64,000 nucleotides of DNA from Cerioporus squamosus (lineage: Eukaryota > Basidiomycota > Agaricomycetes > Polyporales > Polyporaceae), in NCBI GenBank assembly GCA_022592435.1, contig JABYQS010000166.1, positions 1 through 64,000 on the forward strand. The letters are read 5' to 3'. This document shows, in pieces, positions 57,680-64,000 of the stretch. The position numbers and the translations under genes were made by a program. The notes under the pieces are model-generated. The model ran no database searches and was not told the origin of the DNA. It saw only the letters and a list, made by a program, of their open reading frames with translations. Each line of letters opens with the position of its first letter. Within the stretch, counting starts at the first letter, position 1.

Positions 57680-60600
57680 ACGCAATCTCTGATGCAATTC
57701 TACTACCTATGAAGGAAGAGCTTGCTAGCGAACTGGGGACCTCGATCTGAGATGATCTTCTATGGTAGTCCATGGAGACGGAAGTACTCCCGTACGAAGT
57801 TGTTCGCAGCCCCGTCAGCATCAATCTCATCGCGGCAGGGGATGAGGTGCACCAGCTTGGCATGCCGGTCGGCAATGAGTTGCAGCGCGTTGTACCCATC
57901 TACATCTGGCAGACTGGTGATGAAGTCGCAGGTCACCACCTGTCCTGGCCCGTCTGGAATCTCGTTTGGCTGGAGCTGGCCATGTCACTTGCCGTGGACT
58001 GGCTTCCCTCGCCTGCAGGTGTCGCAGGTCTCGACGTAGTTATTGATGAACTGGGTCATGCCGGGCCACCAGTAGTTGCAACTGACCAGCTCGGTAGTCT
58101 TCCACTGACCCGGATGACCTGCGGGTGGTAGGTCGTGGTGTAGCCGGACGATCTCTGCGTGCAGTGCGCGATCGTTGGGGACGTAGACCTTACCCCTGTA
58201 CAGAAGTAGGCCCTGTTCGACATTCCAGTCCACCAGGTCATTCCGCAGACGTGCCGGTCCAAGGTTTTCAACCTTGCGCAGTGCATCGACTACCTCCTGT
58301 TCACGTTCACCACACTTGCAGATCTGGTGCAGCAGTGCCTTCTCAGGTATGAGAGCAAGGTGTCCACGGCGAGCAGCCAGCGAGCGGAAGCGACTAGGTT
58401 GCAGTACGACACGACCCTGATTGTCATCCGCATCGTCCCGCTGATGATCGGAGCATCGAGACAGTGCATCTGCGCGACTGTTGGATACGCCGGGTTTGTG
58501 GGTGATGACAAAGTCAAACTGCGAGAGGTACAGAGCCCATCGCGCTTGCCGCCTGGTGAGGTTCTGTGCCGTACGCCAGTACTCGAAATTCTTGTGGTCT
58601 GACTGGATCTCGAACGTACTGGGTGTTGAACTTACTATGGACTATGGACATTAGTTGCGCATTAGGCGCTATGGGCACAGCCTCTTACGATTAGATCTTA
58701 GGCTATGCTTCTTCCTTTCCTTTTAGGGTACGTTGTACGAAACCCTGTGGTTACCTGGCTTCTCTTTGTTTCCAGTCCATTCCAGTGCGTTCTGCAACGC
58801 TCCGGACCTTTCTAGTTCTTTCTAGATATCTCTGGGCTGTACTAGACATCCCCTTGTGACCTCGTATTTGTCGTATCTTCGTCATCCTTCGTCATCGTCT
58901 GAGTCATCCCTACTCGTTCTGACTCAGACAGCATTATGCTCTCCTTTCTGTCGCTTACTCATGCTACTCCAGACACAGTATATAAGGAGGGACTCTTGGG
59001 CTTCGTCTCCTCAGTCTTTTGCTCTACTGACTGAGGAGTAAGTACTCGCCTACCTATGCTTACTTATGCTTTACTTACAAGTACTTTGTAGCTCGTGTTG
59101 TCCACTCGTCTGCTAGGTACTTGTGTCTATGCTATCAGTCTTTTGCTCTACTGACTGAGGACTCGTGTTGTCCACTCGTCTGCTAGTCGTTGCGACTTGC
59201 CTTCACAGGTTCAGACTTCATCACTGGGCAGGCCTTCGAGGTAGTGGCGCCATGCCTGAAGAGCACAAATGATAGTGAGCATCTCTTTGTCGTAGATCTC
59301 GTAGTTGCGCTCTGCATCATTCATGGACTCGGAGTGGAAAGCAACGGGGTGCCACTTCTCATCCTCCCCCTCCTGCGACAGCACCACACCGGTGGCAAAC
59401 CCGGAAGCGTCGACTTCGATTCGAGTGGGTCGGTCAGGGTCGTAGATGCGCAACACTGGGCTCGTGGTGAAGCACTGTTTCAGCGTATCGAACGCACCCT
59501 GTTCCTCCTCGCCCACTGCCAGGGAACGTTACCCGTCAACTGGTCCAAGGGTTTGCAGATGGCGCTGAAGTTTCGGATGAAACGATGGTAGAAGTTTGCG
59601 AAGCCACGAAACTTCCTAATGTCAGAGACGTTCCGCGGTACCGGCCAATCTGCGATGCCCTTGACCTTGACTGGGTCCATCTTGACCTGGTTTTCGGATA
59701 CGAACATGCCCAGGTACTCGACCTTCGTCTGTTCGAAATCGCACTTCTCTGGTTTGCAGAACAGGTCGTGTTCGCTGAGACGCTTCAGGACCTCTCAAAC
59801 AAGGATGCGATGTTCCGCAAGGTCGTTGGTGAAGATGAGAATGTCGTCGAGATAGACGGTGACCTTGCTGAGAACGATGAGGTCCTTGAAGATGTCATTC
59901 ATGAACACAGAGAAGGTGCTGGGCGAGTTGGCTAGGCCGAAGAACATAACTGTCAGCTCGTAGAGTCCACGGTTGGTCACGAATGTGGCCTTCCACTCGT
60001 CGCCTGTCTTAATGCGCACATTGTTGTAACCCCCACGGGATGTCGAGCTTTGTGAAGTACCTGGCCCGCTTGAGTCGATCCATAAGTTCCGAGACCAGCG
60101 GTAGCGGGTAACGGTTCTTGATGGTGATGTCGTTCAGTCGCCGATAGTCCTGTACGGGACGTAGACTGCCGTCCTTCTTTTTGACGAAGAAGAAGGGGGA
60201 GGACATCGGGGACTTCGACTCGCGGATGTAGCCTTTTGCCAGGTTCTCTTCCAGGAACTTGTCGAGCTCGACCTGCTCGTTCGGGATAGAGGGTACACCT
60301 TGGAGTGGAACATCTTGGCATCCGGAACGAGTTCGATAGCATGATCGTAGGGGCGATGGTTGGGCAACCGCTCTGACGCCTCCTTTGAAAACACATCGAG
60401 GTACTCGTGGTAGTGTTCCGGGACAATCTGTTCCACAGGACGGGCTGGCCCTCGGCGCTGGTATTCTTGTTCAGCAAGCTCCTGCGAGTAGGTGTGGCTT
60501 GCCGAGACAAAGAGTTGAGGGGCATCCCACAATGAACGCCCCTCCGTCCAGGCATCCAGGAGGGCTTGCTCAGACCCATCCCAGTCCTCCATGTGCGGCG

Positions 60601-61636
60601 ACTGGTCATCTTCATCCACCTCCTCGACCATCACTGCTGCGCATACCCGCCCAATCTTCTTGGCTTTCCGAACCTCGCCGGTGAGCCTGTTCAGGATGAC
60701 CATCCATACCAGGTGCTCGGTGACGGAGGCTTGGGTGGCAACGGCGTGATATGCTTTTGCGCCGCTCAGAAACCGGAGGCTCTCTTGCGTGTCCTTGCCA
60801 TCGTACTCGCCAGGCAATAGCGAGGGCAAGAGTTTGGTGACGTCGAAGGCCGTTGCCATGGGGGGAAGATTGGAGGTTGTAGAGGATGGTGAAGAGCCCT
60901 GAGACGGACTACTTGTAGTCGCTGGTCGTGAGGGGTTGCGAGGGGATATGGGTGGTGGAGTAGTCCGAGGCGGGGAATTGAGGACGATGTCGGGCTGTCG
61001 TCCCTCCAGTTGAGACTGGGGGGGTGGTGTGGTTGCTGGGCTCAGCAATCCCGATGCTCGCCGTTGCAAGCGTTCACTGGCAAGAGTGAGCGCGGCTGGT
61101 AGAGGGATACGCGCGCCGCTGGCTGGGGAAGCGGTAGGGGGGGTGTTGGTGCGGCTAGGGATCCGACTTGGTGGGCGAGTGCCGGGGCGACTGACCGCTT
61201 CACGAGCTGCCTGGTGCAAAGGGCGTCCGCTCGCTGTAGTGGTGGCGATCGGCTGTGCAAGTCAGTTGCGGATCTGGTCCGCCGATGCAACGTCAGGGAA
61301 GGAGTACGCGTCAAGCTCGGGCCAGGACTCGTCGTCTGCGGGGATAGTGATGTGCCAGTTGGGGCATGGTTGTTGGGCGCAGACGTGGAATTGTCTGTCA
61401 GTACTGTTCCAGTGTTGGTCTTCCTGCGCAGCAACGTGGAATGCGTGACTGGACTTTCTACACGGAGGTTTTCGCACTCCAGGATGAATCTTCGACCGCA
61501 GACGCGAAGTCAGGTGATCGCGAGGGATCGCCCCGTGCACGGGTGTAGGGGAGAGGGGGTGGGGAACGCCGGTGCTCGTGTTGAAGTTTCGACCTAATGT
61601 TACGACTGATCGTCGAGGGAGATCAGGGGAACTCAC
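57680..61636 (-). pseudogene. Degenerate Ty3/gypsy polyprotein
   Basis: Reading from 61,636 down: a Pro/Ser-rich gag start; MATAFDVTKLLPSLLPGEYD and VATQASVTEHLVWMVILNRL (capsid-like); a jump straight to the segment before reverse transcriptase ([18 protein letters not shown]), so the gag end and protease are deleted. Reverse transcriptase has [20 protein letters not shown] and the YLDD box (about 59,843-59,854). RNase H has RIEVDASGFATGVVLSQEGE and SDHKNFEYW on the two sides of the solo LTR. Integrase has the HHCC finger, FITSLPDVDGYNALQLIADR and SDRGPQF. Damage includes frameshifts near 60,300, 60,030 and 59,510 and stops at 59,795 and 57,760. It is truncated at about 57,680. Confidence 0.85.
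58624..59223 (+). repeat. Solo LTR of 600 bases with target duplication
   Basis: The element starts TGTTGAAC and ends TTCATCA, flanked by CTGGG on both sides (58,619-58,623 and 59,224-59,228). Removing it rejoins the gypsy RNase H frame from EGLPS to TFEIQSDHKN. A TATA box TATATAAG lies at 58,979-58,986. The right half holds two internal direct repeats: CAGTCTTTTGCTCTACTGAC (59,012 and 59,136) and CTCGTGTTGTCCACTCGTCT (59,092 and 59,162). No internal retroelement sequence remains, so the full element was lost by LTR recombination. Confidence 0.92.
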
Positions 61637-61639
61637 GAA

Positions 61640-61895
61640 GACGAGCAGGGGCAGAGACGAGCACTTGTGCAGCGAGAGCGGAGCAGTGCTCGACGATCAG
61701 GGCTGGGGACAAGGTGTATTGAGCAACATATCTACGGAGCGAAATACAGCTTGGCTTACCTGGGGACAAGAGGTCGAAACTGAGGGTCCCCAGGTAGCGC
61801 TCATGGTCTTATATACATGAGGGAACAATAATGTAATGGAGACAATAGCGCGAGAGCGTCATAGTGGATGAACAATAGGAAGTCCAAAGAAGGAA
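61640..61895. other. Possible gypsy 5' flank
   Basis: The sequence lies upstream of the gypsy gag start. On the minus strand it has a TATA-like TATATAAGA at about 61,807-61,816. It may be remnant LTR, but no second copy is present in the window to prove it. Confidence 0.35.
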
Positions 61896-62779
61896 ATGAA
61901 TAGTACCGGGGATACATTTGTAACAAAGGTCACCATGAAGTTCCCATGGCCAGGGGGGGTGAAGGAGGAAGGTAGATGGTGTTTGATCTGCAAGTAAGTA
62001 CATGGCATCGTGAGTACATGTGGACAGGGACTCACCGTGGTCGTTGACAGAGAAAGCCTGCGCGTGAAGAAGAACAAAGGTGTCCGCGCCGGCTGGTACA
62101 AGGGACACAACTCGACGTGTCATTCCACATTGCCTCTGCCCACTACGAAGCGTACAGCAAGCGCTGCAAGAATGCCAGCCTTGAGGAGAACCATCGGTGC
62201 ATACCGAAGGCAATCTTGAGGTCGCGAGAGGTGGCGAGGGTGGCGGAGGAGGGGAAGAAGGGGGGACAGAAGACACTCGACGGCGTCGTGCAGAAGGTTG
62301 AAGCTCTGACGGCTTTCAGCCGCAAGGCCATCCTGAAGGGGTGACAGAGCTCGTGGTCTGTATTGGACTAACCTTATCTTTGTCCAGGCTCTCGCTCTCG
62401 CTGATGACAAGCATTTCAACAACTGCTTGGTGATCATGCGCCCGAAGACTAAGCGTTCCGAGCTCCCAACCCGGTCAACTGTCCGTGCACGCATCAACAA
62501 CAACTTCATCGACTTCCTGGACACCCTTCGCACCGACATCGCGCATGCCCCGGGGTCAGTCTCAAGCAGATGGGATATGTGGACCGCGTCGCACACGTTG
62601 GACGCGTACTTCGGCCTTCTCGTCCAATGGGTCTCCATCGATCTAGATACAGGTGCATGGACGATGCGTGACGAGGTTGCCGCTTGCCACAAGGTCCTCG
62701 GGAATCACAGCGGCGCAAACTTGGGCAGATACTTCCTGTTGTTCCTCGATCGTGCCGGTATCACTTCGAAAGATCACAG
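61896..62779 (+). pseudogene. Second hAT transposase, N-terminal half
   Basis: Exon 1 (ATG at 61,896) ends in GRWCLICK and splices into ESLRVKKNKGVRAGWYKGHN followed by STCHS. The next frame reads HIASAHYEAYSKRCKNASLE. Together these form a BED-type zinc finger (CLIC ... HIASAH), broken by a one-base shift at about 62,122. After an intron near 62,341-62,390 come ALALADDKHFNNCLVIMRPK, TKRSELPTRSTVRARINNNF and SSRWDMWTASHTLDAYFGLL, the hAT region around the first catalytic Asp. The frame ends where the LTR fragment begins at 62,780. It differs from the hAT at 55,171, so this is a separate family. Confidence 0.8.
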
Positions 62780-63177
62780 CGAGTGGACAACACGAGTCCT
62801 CAGTCAGTAGAGCAAAAGACTAATAGCATAGACACAAGTACCTAGCAGACGAGTGGACAACACGAGCTAAAAAGTACTTGTAAGTAAAGCATAAGTAAGT
62901 ATAGGTAGGCGAGTACTTACTCCTCAGTCAGTAGAGCAAAAGACTGAGGAGACGAAGCCCAAGAGTCCCTCCTTATATACTGTGTCTGGAGTAACATGAG
63001 TAAGCGACAGAAAGGAGAGCATAATGCTGTCTGAGTCAGAACGAGTAGGGATGACTCAGACGATGACGAAGGATGACGAAGATACGACAAATACGAGGTC
63101 ACAAGGGCATGTCTAGTACAGCCCAGAGATATCTAGAAAGAAACTAGAAAGGTCCGGAGTGTTGCAGACGCACTGGA
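62780..63177 (-). repeat. LTR fragment, truncated at both ends
   Basis: The reverse complement matches the middle and right part of the solo LTR at 58,624, including its TATA box and internal repeats. It lacks roughly the first 180 bases and the last 45 bases. It abuts a hAT transposase frame on the left and a Plavaka-type frame on the right, with no target duplication at either edge. It therefore marks a rearrangement junction rather than a simple insertion. Confidence 0.8.
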
Positions 63178-64000
63178 ATTGCAGAACGGAGTGACCGTCA
63201 TCATGAGGGACAAATCCGACGCGGGGATGCCGCTTGGCCTTGAAGCCGTGAGGTGCCGTGGGGTCTAGTCCGAACCAGCGCACCCAGAGTATGTCTATCC
63301 GCTGAGGACGTGAAGCGGGGGTTCCTGGGACAAGCGTCAGTGCGGTAGACATTGATGTGGAAGATGTGGATCACACGGGAGTACCAGTAGGGATGCGCGT
63401 TTCCCACTGTTGGACTCGTTGTCATCCTCGTGAGAGAGCGTCATGATGTCGGGATGGGAACCCGGGTCGATCACATCTTGGGAGCGGCGCATGTCGTACG
63501 TCGTGTAGTTGAGTCGCATGCGGTGGTGATGATAGATACGGTTCGCGACAAAGCGGAGCGCACTGCGGTCGCCACTGAGCACTCAGGTTCTTCGCCCTGG
63601 AACATGTCTCCGTTGAGGCGGGCGATGATATGATCGGAAAGTCTTGGGAGGAATTTCTGCAAGGAGAAAACACGGTGGGTCAGATGTCGTGACACATGCC
63701 ACGGAGAGAGAGTACAAACGTCGAATGCTGGATCACCTCGGTGCTTGGCAATCCATCCAGAGATGTCGTCATATTCGCGCTCGGACTCGGCGATGTGGTA
63801 CTGTTGACGGGGATCTACAGCTTCCTCAGGGGCGCAATCCTGTCTGCGACAAGTGTCAGAGAATTGAGGCGACCAAGAGGAGTAACACGGGGTCCTGCAG
63901 GGGCCAGAGGAGCGACGGGTTGCTGTACATGTTCGCGCTCCACGCTCAATAAGCGCGGCCTTCTTGCGAATCTTGGACTCGAGATCGATGTGGCGTGCGA
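63178..64000 (-). pseudogene. Plavaka-type transposase, C-terminal part
   Basis: Reading from the window's right end down, pieces in several frames give YHIAESEREYDDISGWIAKH, KFLPRLSDHIIARLNGDMFQ, RLNYTTYDMRRSQDVIDPGS, DIMTLSHEDDNES, PYWYSRVIHIFHINVYRTDA, LWVRWFGLDPTAPHGFKAKR and HPRVGFVPHDDG. The order is that of the C-terminal half of Plavaka-family (CACTA-like) transposases of agaricomycetes. A usual intron lies near 63,655-63,735, but other frame changes indicate decay. The 3' end is cut off by the LTR fragment at 63,177 and the 5' part lies outside the window. Confidence 0.75.

Overview
The window is nuclear DNA of a filamentous basidiomycete, most likely an agaricomycete close to the Polyporales. 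The genes are intron-dense, with GT-AG introns of roughly 45-65 bases. The protein families fit this group: a CigA-like fucosyltransferase-type protein, a DUF7727-type membrane protein, a ferritin-like Rds1-type protein, a GH55 glucanase and an Hsp12/Hsp9 protein. Transposon families include hAT, Plavaka and Ty3/gypsy. No species can be named from the sequence alone. No genuine rRNA or tRNA gene and no CRISPR array was seen. || Region 1 (1-13,702) is a head-to-tail array of one DNA transposon: the right end of one unit (1-542), a full 6.2 kb unit (543-6,761) and a full 6.9 kb unit (6,762-13,702). Each unit has two minus-strand genes. One is a 10-exon transposase with an N-terminal zinc ribbon, a DDE core and a C-terminal Cys/His knuckle. 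The other is a short two-exon gene of unknown function (ORF2). Both transposases are broken, each differently: unit 1 by a one-base deletion beside the first catalytic Asp, unit 2 by a 711-bp hAT-type MITE with an 8-bp target duplication. The MITE carries two divergent tRNA-like modules. The five substitutions I found between the units are all transitions, four at CpG. || Region 2 (13.7-53.3 kb) is ordinary gene space. In order it holds a CigA-like type II membrane protein; a lineage-specific WPGYE protein, two tandem old-yellow-enzyme genes and a second WPGYE protein; a GMC-oxidoreductase relic; an S33 peptidase; a non-coding stretch with degenerate repeats; an Ap4A phosphorylase; a DUF7727-type membrane protein; a double-homeobox protein; a large acidic protein ending in a HicA-like domain; a single-pass membrane protein; a ferritin-like secreted protein; Hsp12; the GH55 exo-beta-1,3-glucanase; and a conserved unknown protein. 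|| Region 3 (53.3-64 kb) is a transposon graveyard: an AT-rich segment, a copia integrase scrap, three pieces of one LTR family (one a 600-bp solo LTR with CTGGG target duplications), a hAT transposase pseudogene broken by a tRNA-headed SINE and by a second MITE, a degenerate Ty3/gypsy polyprotein, a second hAT pseudogene and the C-terminal part of a Plavaka-type transposase. Target duplications and restored reading frames allow much of the order of insertion to be read.
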